Assembly: GCA_027579435.1 (NCBI GenBank)
Contig: JANBPK010000808.1
Location: 124,001 to 188,000, forward strand
DNA from: Candolleomyces eurysporus
Lineage: Eukaryota > Basidiomycota > Agaricomycetes > Agaricales > Psathyrellaceae
Direction: 5' to 3'
DNA length: 64,000 bases
This document shows, piece by piece, positions 1 to 13,456 of this stretch. Position 1 is the stretch's first letter. Each line of letters begins with the position of its first letter. The notes beneath the pieces were generated by a model. That model saw only the letters and a program-made list of their open reading frames with translations. It did not search any database and had not been told where the DNA came from. The position numbers and the translations under genes were made by a program.

Positions 1-355
1 AGGAGCCCGACGATCCGGCGGTAGGCGCTGGGGCTGACTGGACTTGAAGCTTTGGTGCTGCATGTTCTATGGGCTTTGGAAGGTCATTCTCACGCGTCGC
101 AGGCGATTTAGAAGCAGGCTTCAGCCAAGCATCCAGGTTTGCGCTCCGTTTCCGCTTTCGAGTCGTTGTCTTGTTGGCGCGTCCTGTCGCGGTCGCGGTT
201 TGAGTCATGAATTGTTTGTTCAGGTAAGCAGCAGCATCCTCGACGCTGCCAGAGAATTGCACCAAAGCTTCTAATATATCTGCTTGTGAGAAACTTGAAG
301 CAGGCTCGAGGAGGCTTTGGACGAGTGTAAGGAGGATGTCTGTGTCGTCCTCCAT
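1..355 (-). CDS. N-terminal part of a CUE/UBA-like domain protein
   Basis: Open frame on the minus strand from an ATG at 355 that runs off the window, about 118 codons without a stop. The first 45 or so residues (MEDDTDILLTLVQSLLE, then ADILEALVQFSGSVEDAAAY) form a three-helix pattern typical of CUE/UBA-type ubiquitin-binding domains. A basic stretch follows (RKRKRSANLDAWLKP), which could be a nuclear localisation signal. A short basic segment followed by a 'DxWL' motif occurs in some DNA cross-link repair nucleases of the Pso2/SNM1 type, but the catalytic part lies outside the window, so this is only a guess. The gene is divergent to the M24 peptidase gene, with 66 bp between the two start codons, so the two probably share a promoter region. 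Confidence 0.6.
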   Translation of the reverse strand, partial: MEDDTDILLTLVQSLLEPASSFSQADILEALVQFSGSVEDAAAYLNKQFMTQTATATGRANKTTTRKRKRSANLDAWLKPASKSPATRENDLPKPIEHAAPKLQVQSAPAPTAGSSGS

Positions 356-421
356 CGTGGAGGTGGTTTAGGCAGAAAACCTGACCTGAGGAAACCGGCT
401 AATTAGCGTGAGAGTATCCAT

Positions 422-2037
422 ATGTTGCGTCTTACCATTTACTCGATCGCGTCGTTGGTTCTCGGCCCTTTCGGTCTCTACCAGGACGGCATATCACAGA
501 ACTCGGTGCACGATCTAGCTCCCCATTGCGACCATGTTCCCCCAATTTCCAAGGCCGAATTCGACGCTCGACAGGCAGCACTTTCTTCGGAATTGCACAG
601 GCTGAACGCGTTGGCATACGTTGCTGAACCCAGCCCGAACTCCCAATTCTTCGCCAACTTCTCTTCAGTAAATTGGAAGCTGTCCGAGAGGCCGCTATTG
701 CTCATCGTTCAACCTGGCACTAGCAAGGGTGAAACCGAGGTTCAGCCGGAGCTCACCATCCTTACCCCTACAGTGAGCCTTCCTGCTGGTCAATGAGCGT
801 GTATCTCAGTGTCTATGTTTCCACAGTTTGAGGTTCTTAGAGCTAGGGGACTTCCGGTATCCTCGTTCAAGAACTCAGGTGTGCGCTATATCTCTTGGGC
901 CGAAGAAGCCAACCCGTATTCCACTGCCCTCTCCGGCTTGGGCATAGCACCAGATTCAAATGGGACCATTTATGTCGATAGCAGCATCCGCAAATTCATT
1001 GTAGATGGACTACAAGACGCTGGACCAAACCTACGCATTGCATCGGCACCCTTGGAAATAACGAGCCTGAGGGAAAGGAAATCTCCTGCCGAGCTGGAAA
1101 TCCTGAAATGTGCGAACGAAGTCAGTCAACAACAGATTTAGCTTGCGTTGGGTTGAACTAATCCTATTCCTTAGGCCACAGTCCTCGCTATTAGAAACGT
1201 CCATGACCAACTGTCTGCCGGCATGCATGAATCCCAAGTCAGGAGTATGTTGGCTTCATCGTTGGGAAGAGCAGGTCTCAAAGACGGCGGTTGCTTGACT
1301 CTCTTCGGTTGTAAGTCCTTCTACTTACCATACATAGACTCGGCGTTTAGAATTTACACCAGCCAATGCTGCCCTTCCTCACGGAACCGGAACGGATCGC
1401 GTGCTCCAGCAGGACGATTTTGCACTCTTCGACTGCGGGGGCTCTCTCCACGGCTACATTAGTGATGTAACCCGGGTGAGTGCGGTGACTATCTCTCAGG
1501 TCGGGTGACCTAATCCTAGAAGACTGTAGCCCTTCCAGGTGCCCGGATCCCAGCAGACCACCTTCAGATATGGAGCACAGTGAAGGCTGCACAGTCTGCA
1601 GCAATGAAAGCGGCAAGGGCTGGAGCCTTGACCAGAGAGCCAGATGAAGCTGCGAGGGCGTGGTTCCGGCTATCTGGTCTGGACAAGTACTTCACCCATA
1701 GACTGGGCCATGGTGAGTCTTAGATTCGAGGACGACCGTGGATCCATACTCATTCTCGGCGCACAGGAATTGGCCTGCAAGGCCACGAACAGCCATACTT
1801 GCGAGGGGGAAGCGACGATATCATTCAAACAGGACACGTCTTCTCGAACGAGCCAGGTGTCTATATTGAAGATAAGGTGAGTCACGGTGTCTGTATGGAA
1901 GTTTCGAGAACCAGATGCATTTTCCCTCCCAGGTCGGAGTGCGATTGGAAGATTGTTTCTACATCGATGACAGTGGCAAGCCCAGATATCTCACAGAGGG
2001 TGTTGGCGGACCTTCACACTCACCATGGGCGCCTTGA
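422..2037 (+). CDS. M24 family metallopeptidase (Xaa-Pro aminopeptidase-like), probably secreted
   Basis: Multi-exon gene; visible exons start 422-772, 827-1120 and from 1175, and the frame ends at TGA 2035-2037. The product has an N-terminal hydrophobic segment (residues 2-16) that looks like a signal peptide. An N-terminal creatinase-like domain follows, then the pita-bread catalytic domain. All five metal ligands expected for M24 can be seen: two Asp in DCGGSLHGYISDVTR, His in HRLGHGIGLQGHEQP, Glu in FSNEPGVYI and Glu in VGVRLEDCFYI. The family removes N-terminal residues, often before proline, with two divalent metals. 'LPHGTGTDR' is also typical. The hydrophobic leader suggests action outside the cell or in the secretory pathway; the exact substrate cannot be read from sequence. 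Several introns have weak donors (GTTGTA after 'LTLF'), so the exon edges are my reading. Confidence 0.85.
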
Positions 2038-2287
2038 GGGCCAGATAATGTCGGTAGATAGACGCCCTGATGGGATGATATGCAATACACAATATATGGT
2101 TATACAATTGGTTTCAAACGACGGCGATCCCAAATATCCGGATAAAAACTATTTGAGCCTGCAGTATAAAGATAACTAGGTGATTAGATGTGGTGATATG
2201 GGTAGGTAGAAGAGGTCAGAAAGGAATGGACAATCCAATAGATGGATTCAATAGCGGTAGATGGTATATGATAAATGCTACGAGGCA

Positions 2288-2710
2288 TTAGAAGAGCTCC
2301 AACAGCTCGCCAGGAGATGGTGTCGGAAGGGGGATAGCAGCTGGGGATAGCGGAGGGGCGGGGACTTCTGTCGCATGCTTCAAGAACGGATTGCGGGTAT
2401 GCATGCGTGAAACTGGGGATGCTGGGTCGGATGTCCACGTCAGGCCCATACGCAGTGACCAGAAGAAGCTGGACTTACAGAGAACACCGCACTGGACCCA
2501 ACGGTTCTGACAGTCTGACTCTTGCTTTTCCGGGTTGTCCTGCCTGGGACGGACCGTGCGCCGAGACTTGAGTATGGAGAGGAACTCCTCGAGGGCGTCG
2601 CTGGGGGGCGCGCCGGAACGAGGAGGAGTTGGAGAGGGCGGTGGGAGAGGAAAAGCGAAGACTGGACGAGGGGCGACGAGGATGGGTTTGATGTCGTGAG
2701 AAAGCGTCAT
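2288..2710 (-). CDS. hypothetical small proline-rich protein
   Basis: Single open frame of 140 codons on the minus strand from ATG 2710. I do not recognise it. The N-terminal part (MTLSHDIKPILVAPRPVFAF, then a run of Pro and Ser, then a short helix ALEEFLSILKSRR) looks protein-like, and the C-terminus is again proline-rich and ends in GELLELF. A GTAAGT donor at about codon 78 with an in-frame CCCAG acceptor would remove a short intron without changing frame, so two forms are possible. It lies between the 3' end of the M24 peptidase gene and the 5' end of the MFS gene, divergent from the latter with 95 bp between start codons. No domain or motif points to a function. Confidence 0.5.
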   Translation of the reverse strand: MTLSHDIKPILVAPRPVFAFPLPPPSPTPPRSGAPPSDALEEFLSILKSRRTVRPRQDNPEKQESDCQNRWVQCGVLCKSSFFWSLRMGLTWTSDPASPVSRMHTRNPFLKHATEVPAPPLSPAAIPLPTPSPGELLELF

Positions 2711-2805
2711 GGTGGTCGTGGTTCAAGTCTAAATAAACTCCTTTCTCTCGCCAGAATCAATAAGTGCGCTCCGGCCCGGCCTATTCTCTTCCACTTCTGT
2801 CCGCC

Positions 2806-4646
2806 ATGAGCCAGGTCCCCCCCCAATGCACCGCTTCCCGCAGACTCGGAGGAGGCTGCGCTCGATACCAATACTCCAGTGCCCTACAGATCCCCTCTCC
2901 CCGTCGTCCAGCTCGCCATCCTCTGCGCCGTACGGCTCATGGATCCCGTCACATTTACCCAGATATTTCCCTACATCAATCAGTTTCTTACCAGGCTTCA
3001 TCTCGTCGAGGACCAGTCCCAGATAGGCTTCTACAGCGGCCTAGTTGTGTGTAGCTCCTCACTTCCATGCTTCCGGATCTCACCTTGCATAGGAGTCGAC
3101 GTTTGCATTTTTTCAGCTCATTAGCATCTACCAGTGGGCCAAGCTGTCTGGTGAGCTTTGGGCCCGCTGCTTTGAACGATCACAGTGCTCTGACTCCTAC
3201 CAGAGAACATTGGGCGGCGTCCCATCGTTGTTGGGGGAACCTTTGTCCTGGCATTTGCAACTACAGTCCTAGGGCTCTCCTCTTCTCTCTGGACAATTCT
3301 CCTTTCTCGTGCCCTGGGTAAGTCTTGGTTTTTGACACCCATTAGCTCACTCATAGTCCTCCAGCTGGGCTATGCTCCGGAAATGCTGCGGTCCTTCACT
3401 CTGTACTGGGAGAGTTGACTGATTCCACCAATCAGCACATCGCGTTTCCCCTCTACGGTCTTTTCTGGCCTCTAGGAAGTATCTTGGGGTATGCGCCTCT
3501 TTTTCTCAGACCGCTTCGCCGCTCATCTTTCTAGACCCATTCTTGGAGGCTCTCTGGCCAATCCCGCCGATAAATATCCTACCCTGTTTGGTTACCAGTT
3601 CTTCAGAGACTTCCCCTACTTTCTGCCGTGTCTTTCTGCTGGGCTTGTTGCTTTCGCAACCGCGACGACTGCCGCTATCTATCTGAAGGAGGTCAGTGAT
3701 ACCGCCTCTTCAAATTGGCTGCAACCAACAATATCAGACACACCCTCATAGACAACCACACGCTTTTGGAGAGCATCTCCCTAGTTACAGGTCCTTGAAC
3801 TTTGCGCTTGCTATCCCGGAGCAAAAAAAAACTATCCCTCAGGCAGCTGCTTTCTATTCCCATTNATACGCTCTCTTAGCATCTCTGGCGCTTCCCTCTG
3901 CTTTACGGCGACCGCATTCGACGCTGTCTTTGTGCTCTTTTGCTATACCTCGGTTCCCGACGGTGGTCTAAATTTCTCTGTGCGCATGACGTCTCGCTCG
4001 TTTCCTTGCAAACGGTCTACTAAATAGTTCTAGACATCTCACATTGGATATGCCCTCGCCATTGCTGGGACTAGCTCGATCGCCATCCAGGTTCTCCTAC
4101 TTCCATCCTTGCTCACCGTGTTTGGTCACGCAAAACTATACAACTTTTGCATGTTCATGTGGCCGCTGGCCTATTTGTTTATGCCCTTCCTGCACTTGGT
4201 TGCCGACTCCCCTGTTGCGTTGTGGACTGGTATCGCTTCCCTGCTCACCCTCTCTCGTGTGGCCTGTCTGGCGTATTCGTAAGACTCGTCATTCCCTCTT
4301 GCGAAGCCGAATTACTGATCAAATTTTAGGGTTAGCATGGTACTTGTGAAAGAACACGCTCCTTCCCCTTTGGCTCTAGGACAGTCCAATGGATTGGTCA
4401 TGTTCTGTATGTGCATCTCAAGAGCCTTTGCTCCAGCCTTTGTCAGGTGCGTTTGAATGACAAACTTCTCGGGCTTCAGGTAAACTGAAGAAGACCTGCA
4501 TTTCCTCTAGTTCTATGTTCGTTCTGTCCATCAAACACAACATTCTAGGGGGCTACATGTGGACGGTGGTTATGGTCTCGATATCTCTTCTAGGATGCAG
4601 CCTATCTCGAAGCATATCTCATCCCGAGAGAAAGATCCAGATATGA
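2806..4646 (+). CDS. MFS multidrug-type transporter with a frameshift at a C8 run near the start
   Basis: Around ten short exons encode a 12-TM-type major facilitator. Signs are the N-terminal segment YRSPLPVVQLAILCAVRLMD with PVTFTQIFPYINQFL, then QIGFYSGLV, ISIYQWAKLS and ENIGRRPIVVGG (the loop 2-3 motif A), GLFWPLGSILG with PILGGSLAN, and many hydrophobic segments to a C-terminal ISHPERKIQI. It resembles the DHA1-like drug/proton antiporters common in basidiomycetes; the substrate is unknown. The only plausible start, ATGAGCCAGGTC at 2806, is out of frame with exon 1 because of a run of eight C (2817-2824). Seven C would join them as MSQVPPNAPLPADSEEAALD. The N at 3865 likewise must be dropped to keep frame (SLRQLLSIPIIRSLSISG). 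Both look like homopolymer errors, though a broken gene cannot be excluded. Stop TGA 4644-4646. Confidence 0.85.
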
Positions 4647-4975
4647 CGTAGTGCCTCCCCTTTGCTTTCTTTGAAATGTTCACTTAGCTATTCCCATATT
4701 TTAGTTCATACTAGTTGTAGTATATCCCATCTCCGTAACTGTATCTATAATCCTGGACATTATCTACGAAACTTTTGTTCTAGAACGCCGATCAAACCTG
4801 TTCCCATAGCAGGTCAGCAAGTGGAATCTTGAGTTCTTTGGACAGAGCCCATGCTAAATCATAAGATATAGCACACTTGAACATCGCCGGCCCGTCAATC
4901 TGCTCCGCCTTCGTCGTTCGATGCATCAACCGGCTTGAAGATAATTCTTGCACCTTCAAATTAAGGAGTAAGACG
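4647..4975. other. convergent intergenic region
   Basis: Space between the 3' ends of the MFS gene (+) and ORC5 (-). It is AT-richer than its neighbours and presumably holds both 3' UTRs. I see no reading frame or repeat worth calling. Confidence 0.6.
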
Positions 4976-6747
4976 TCACTCTAGGCATAGTAGATATAGA
5001 CTTTTGATGCTCACTGCTGCATTAATTGCCACCCGGCTGATTTCCATGTCCGTATATTCCCCTGGGATCGTGAACTCTGGAGCAGGCAATCGACTGTCCA
5101 CGTCGTGTTCCTCCAAAAGCGCCCCGAGCAGGGCTACGAGGCGATCCAACGGGAACGGAGACGGGCCAAGCAGCCTTTGAGGGACCTGCAATACAAAATG
5201 GCAAACGCTCAGCAAGAAGGCAGGCGGGAAACCGGGTAGTCTAAACAGTGCTATCCATACCTTTGACACACCCCCTTTGGGCTTTACAGTTGCCTGCGCC
5301 TTTCTCCTCCGCCGCTTCTTCTCGTCTAGTCCACGTCCGAACATACGAACATCCGACTTGGCAGGGTTTGTCGAAGCAAGAAACGATGCCACCAATATGA
5401 ACTTTGACAGCCGCGGCAGGTGGCCTAGTAGCGAACCGGTACCGAGGGCGGAGGTCGGACTAGCTGTAGTAACCTTGGCTTCTGCCGGAGGCTTCGAAAG
5501 AAGATCGCTGGGAGGCTCGTTCACTTTGGCCCAGTCCGAGGCATCTGTGAGACGAGGATACAGAGCTTCCAAAGCGAGACTGAGAGAGGAGCTGAAAAGG
5601 CGCGTTAAACGGAGCCGGACGTCTTCGGATGGCGGCTCGATGTCCCTCTGCTCGTCCTCTGGTTCCTCGTCCATTTGTGATTGATGCTCGTCTAGAACTG
5701 GCTTGACGAAGCCCGGCCAACGCGCCGCGGCGATGTATTTAAGTTCGTTGGGGTCGTGGGTGTAAAGATAGCACACGTCGCAAAGTACGGCGACGAAATG
5801 CGAGTATAGCGACTTGAGTGACGGGTGGTACAGAGTGGGATTTTCGGATGTCAGAGCAGGGTACCTGGCCGTCAGCAAGCTGACGGTGTCTGCAGAAATC
5901 AGCTAGGTACGGAAGGCTGTGGGTATTGAAGCAAGAGCATACCTTCTTTCGTCAGTGGCGGAATGTCTACAAAATACGGGTCTGGGGCTGCGCCGAGGGG
6001 AGATTTGATCTTGTCCCATTCAACTTCCGAGCTGAGCACAACACATAAATCTAGACGGACCTATCGAATACAGTTCGGAACCTCAGTTGGTTGAAATAGC
6101 GGGCAAAAAAGGCGTACCAGCTCTCGAAGTCTCGCGAGAGAAACCAGCAATTCAGGCATCGACTCCTTCAGCCTTTCAGCCCTTGCCACCACCAAAACAA
6201 TCCGTACCCCATTGTATTCCTGCACCTTCCCTTTTCCTTTGCGATCTGTGCTCTGAGCAGCCCCGGTGGAATCAACACCAAATCTTTTAGATAGGTGGGT
6301 ATGTGCTTCTCGGAGACCCTGAAGGAACGAATCTAGGTTTTCATTCCACTGAGAGCCGTTGTCCAGAGCCCAGTTTGGGCATCCCTCATCCCAGTCGAGG
6401 GTGTGTCCCACAAGTGAGTGGATGAGAGCCTCGAATAGCAGTCTCTGGGTAAAGCAGCATGCTGCGTCTGCCCATCCAAAGCAGACTTTGGTTATTGGCC
6501 CATGCTCTTGCGATGGTTCGGAAGGCTTCTGGAGTAACTTGGTAATAACTCTTGCATTTACTTTGAGTCCGTCCGAGGAGTCGTGGATGTAGATGAATGG
6601 CGGGGGATAGCTCGAGATGAGGGTGGAGAGTTCCAACCCAACATCTCCATAGGCGGTGCAATCGAAGGTATAATCGTCTGGTTGGGATAAAGTCATCGTT
6701 ATGGTGGGAAGACGCGACCGGAAAGCTTCAACGCGTTGGATTTTCAC
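4976..6747 (-). CDS. ORC5: origin recognition complex subunit 5
   Basis: Four exons on the minus strand. Exon 1 holds the AAA+-like N-terminus with ELSTLISSYPPPFIYIHD; a small exon carries SEVEWDKIKSPLGAAPDPYF; the last part holds the conserved C-terminal region with LPRLSKFILVASFLASTNPA, FGRGLDEKKRRRRK and RLLGPSPFPLDRLVALL, which line up with the yeast Orc5 C-terminus. A 3n intron between GGVSK and VPQRLLG contains no stop and is best removed. ORC5 is part of the six-subunit complex that marks replication origins in the nucleus. The Walker A position (HDSSDGLKVN) lacks GKT and the Walker B position (LVVARAERL) lacks the acidic pair, so ATP binding by this subunit looks lost. The start could also be the second Met at 6696. 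It lies in tandem just downstream of the acyl-CoA synthetase gene. Confidence 0.9.
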
Positions 6748-6929
6748 ACGACCGCGTCTAGTTCACTCTACGTTCACTCTACACAATATATGGAAACTTT
6801 ATACAATCAAGATACAAGACTATATGTTATATACAATAGACCTCCAGGTATAACTCTAAGGCCGAACGCTTCGAACTATCTTCTACACAAGTCCTAAAGG
6901 CCCTTTTCATCTAACACAGCTGCCAAGAC

Positions 6930-9612
6930 TTAAAGCTTGTTGCCGGTGGACGTCGGTTCGCCCAAAGCATAGAGAGCGTCGATTTCGACCTTGAACTTGT
7001 TATAAGCATCCTTTCGGCGGAGTTTCATGGTGGGAGTAAGGGTATTCTCCTCGATAGTGAAAGGGGTCAGGCTGAGGTGAAGACGCTTGATCTGTTCAAA
7101 GCTAAAGAGATCCAGAGTGAGTTTGGTTTGCAAATCATCAGTTGAATGAGATACGAACCCTTTCAATCCGTTGCGTTGCGCCGCCTGTGTGAGGATTCCA
7201 AGGACGTGTTGCACGACCTTTGGATCTTGAGCAGCCGCAGCAAGGGAGGCGGTGTCTTCAGGGGTGACCTTTTTGCCAGTGACGCTGGTGGCAATGCTAG
7301 AGAACGCGACAGGCTCGGGGACAATCACACCGATGAGGTAGGATTGCAAGCCATCGCCATGAACGAATACCTGAGCACAGACTGGGACCGAACTGTACAG
7401 GTTCTCAATCTTCTCCAGGGCAACATATTCACCCTGGGCGAGCTTCATAATGTTCTTGACACGGTCGATGATCTTGACACGACCAACCTGGTCGATCTCC
7501 GCGACATCCCCAGTGTGGAACCAGCCCTCCTCGTCAATGGAGTCCTTGGTGTTCTTCTCATCCTTGAAATACTGGGTAAAGACGTTGGTTCCACGGATGC
7601 AAAGTTCACCACGAGGGTTTGGTTTGTCGTCGGACGTGTAACCCATAGCAGGCACGTCGACCACCTTCACTTCGTTGATGGGCACAGGAGGGCCAACAGT
7701 ACCGCTCGCAGTAGGGTCGTCTGGCCAAGACTTAGCGCAAGTTGCTGCGGTCTCGGTGAGACCATAGCCCTCAATGCACTCGCAAGCGAAGGCAATTTTA
7801 AGGAAGTCCATGACGTCGGAGGTGATAGGGGCAGATCCACTGATCACCAATTTAATTTGGCCACCAAGAACAGCTTGAATCTACGGTGTTATTAGTACAT
7901 AATTGCACCTAGATTTCGTAGTCGGCGAACGAACCTTTCGGAAGACAAGCCGGTCCCACAAGGCGTGCGTAGGAACACCTGTGGTGCGAAGGCGTTCGAG
8001 CTTGGTGGCAACGGCCTTCCGGAACAGATTGCCTTTCAGCCCAGGAACGTTACCTCCTGCCATAGCCGCCTGGTAAACCCGGTTCAAGACACGGGGGACG
8101 GAGGGGAAGAAGTTAGGCTTGAGAATTTGGCAATCTTCAAGGAGGCGGAGGGGATCGCCGGTGAAATAACCAATTCTGCCGCCAAGGGCAATAGCGCAGA
8201 GTTCGGCGACACGCTTCATTCCGTTGAGCACTGGTGGACGGGCAGGGGAGGTGCAAGCCAACGTACCTCGTAAATGTGAGCCAGAGGCAAGTAGGACATC
8301 AAGATACCATGATCAGGCAACTCCATGCCGTACAGATTGCTCTGAGTAGCCAAGGCAAGGTTCTTGTGATAGAGAACGACACCTATAATAATGTTAGTCT
8401 CTTACTACGGTAGCTTTGTCCTTCGGTGCTCACCTTTAGGCATGTTGGTAGTGCCCTGCCATGTTCGTTTGAGCAAATGCGAGTGGGGTGGAGATGGAGC
8501 GACGCACCGAGGTGTAGCAAATCGAGGCAACTGTGTTAGGGGTAGCAGGGATGAGAGGCAAGATGTTGGCTTTGCCGAAGGCCTCAACTACATAGAAATC
8601 AGTCTTTGATTCAATTTAGCGTTGAATTGTCACCTACATTCTCTAAGCGTCTGGAACTGAACGTTCAGAGTCTGAGCCCAGGATTTAAGAACGCTGCTAG
8701 CTTCTTCCGGGAGCTCATCGAACGAAACAATGAGCTTCAGCGAAGGGGTGTTTGGAACGAGTTTGAGAAGAGTGGGGATGTGGTCGGCGGAAGTGAAAGC
8801 GACCGTAAGATGGGCGTGATTGATGCTTGAAAAAGGAAATTGGTATGCGGATTCGAGATATTACGGGGAGGATGCTCACATGTATTCTGCAGCAATTGGG
8901 TTAGCATAATCAAGACAAAAGATATTGGGACAAGCACATCACTTACCAACAGAATCTTTGCCCAAGGTATCGTACAAGCTGACCCCAACCTTATTGTATG
9001 ACTGCAGCGCAATGTCCACGAGCTGCCACTCTACATTATAGGGTCAGCAACCACAGTGTAGGCAAGGGATAGGATTCGGTGACGCGCACCTGGTCGATTC
9101 TGGGACCAAATTCCGACAGTTTGCATTTCCCCGCCTCCCAGTTGGCCGTTCTGGAAGAGGGTGTGAAGGGCGCTACCGATGTATTGACGCCTCTGGTCCG
9201 CTTCACCGTAAGTGACCCATGAATAAGCCGGCGCGAATTTCAATGGGTTCCTGGAAACGATTGGACGCCACCCAAGGAAGTCGCGGTCCTTCCCAAGCTT
9301 GAGTCCATCTTCAAAGATTTGGTCCATGGTGACGAGGCTGTTAGGGGTATTTTCGTCAATCAGGCCCCAAGCGCCTGCCCACAAAAGCGGTCAATTCTCG
9401 ATTCCGTAGAGTATGCGCCGGTTNCGAAAAGGGGAATTTACCATTGCGATAGTGAGCTAGTGGAGAAAATACATCAGCTGGTCTGTTCCGAATAGCACGA
9501 AATCCTAGGTACCTGATTGACCAGGGCGTTTAGTGCCCGGAACTGGAACGCCCTGCTTGTCGTAGGGCTTGACTTCCGGCCAGGGACGCTGCTTGTCGGA
9601 CTGGAAAACCAT
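6930..9612 (-). CDS. FAA1: long-chain fatty acid-CoA ligase (FAA type)
   Basis: Many-exon gene on the minus strand. The start [19 protein letters not shown] at 9612 is followed by a fungal acyl-CoA synthetase: the AMP-binding signature [71 protein letters not shown], and the C-terminal lysine loop near [16 protein letters not shown]. It activates long-chain fatty acids with ATP and CoA for lipid synthesis, beta-oxidation and protein acylation; family members sit on ER, lipid droplet or peroxisome membranes. One exon is only 7 nt (8880-8886), needed to join KDSV to [13 protein letters not shown]. Intron removal between LRE and FEAFGKAN uses donor GTAGGT. The Ns at 9424 and 9658 lie in an intron and upstream of the start. 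The paralogue (FAA1, FAA4 or other) cannot be decided. Confidence 0.93.
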
Positions 9613-10090
9613 GTTACTGACAGGATGATGAGGGAAAAAGGCAAGATGCGGGGGCAANCGCCAACCCAAGAAACTATATCAACCTCCGGTCTGGGGTACA
9701 GCCGATACACGTGAAAAATGCCGGCAAATAAGATGGCACCCTTTTCCATCGAGTGCCCTCTCCGGACAGAGCTTTGGACATACATATTACACGAATACAT
9801 ATGAGAGAGGCAAGCCGACACAAGACTACCCCATACCAAGTTCCCCGTTTCTCCTTGCGACCCGACCAAGCCACGGGTGAGCTGGAACCTCTGCCATGCA
9901 CAGCGTCCACCGTCATCATCGGAGTTAAAGAGTGATCGACTGACACATCATCATTATCATTCACACTCGAATAGTGTCCATTGCACATACTACAGGGTTG
10001 TGAGAGCAAGTACTACACTGGTATAATGTATCATACACGCGCGCAAATAACATTATGCTTATCTTCTACCGTTCCATAGCTAGTGAGCAA
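9613..10090. other. intergenic region between PEF and FAA genes
   Basis: Upstream region of the acyl-CoA synthetase gene and 3' flank of the EF-hand gene, both on the minus strand. It holds an N (9658) beside a G run. No gene-like reading frame stands out. Confidence 0.5.
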
Positions 10091-13085
<2,995 letters not shown>

Positions 13086-13456
13086 CTAGCGCTCGGGATC
13101 GGGTAGTAAGTAGCCGAGCCAGCCAGCGAAGGGTTCTGTTTGAATTCCGTATGCCAAACCCTCGATGACTGAATCGTGCACTGCGTTGACGAGCCTATCG
13201 CTGTCGACCGAAAGCACCGCGCGAACGGATCGTATGGCACTACCGTCATGCCGGAGCACCTCCCAATAAGAAACGTTAAATTGACCAGCAATCTTACCAC
13301 AAAGCAGTTATATTTGACGTACGTCACATAATGGGTAGCGTTGATTGTTAAATCTCGTCTAATGTTCGTCATTAGAAGCGGGACGTGGGAGAGCAGGCGG
13401 CGGGTGGCGTCATGATGAAGCGGATGTTCATCGAGCCAGAGTATATCGAGCTGCAT
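13086..13456 (-). CDS. hypothetical protein, two exons
   Basis: I do not recognise this product. Exon 1 starts MQLDILWLDEHPLHHDATRR and runs to HYVTYVKYNCFV. A 41-nt GTAAGA...GGGAG intron then gives phase-0 continuation VLRHDGSAIRSVRAVLSVDS and RLVNAVHDSVIEGLAYGIQT, ending GYLLPDPER at a TAG. The spliced product, about 110 residues, has a more protein-like composition than either unspliced frame, which is the main argument for it. It may be a fragment of a larger gene, because it stands alone in a gene-poor region and its intron is shorter than most here. Confidence 0.35.
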
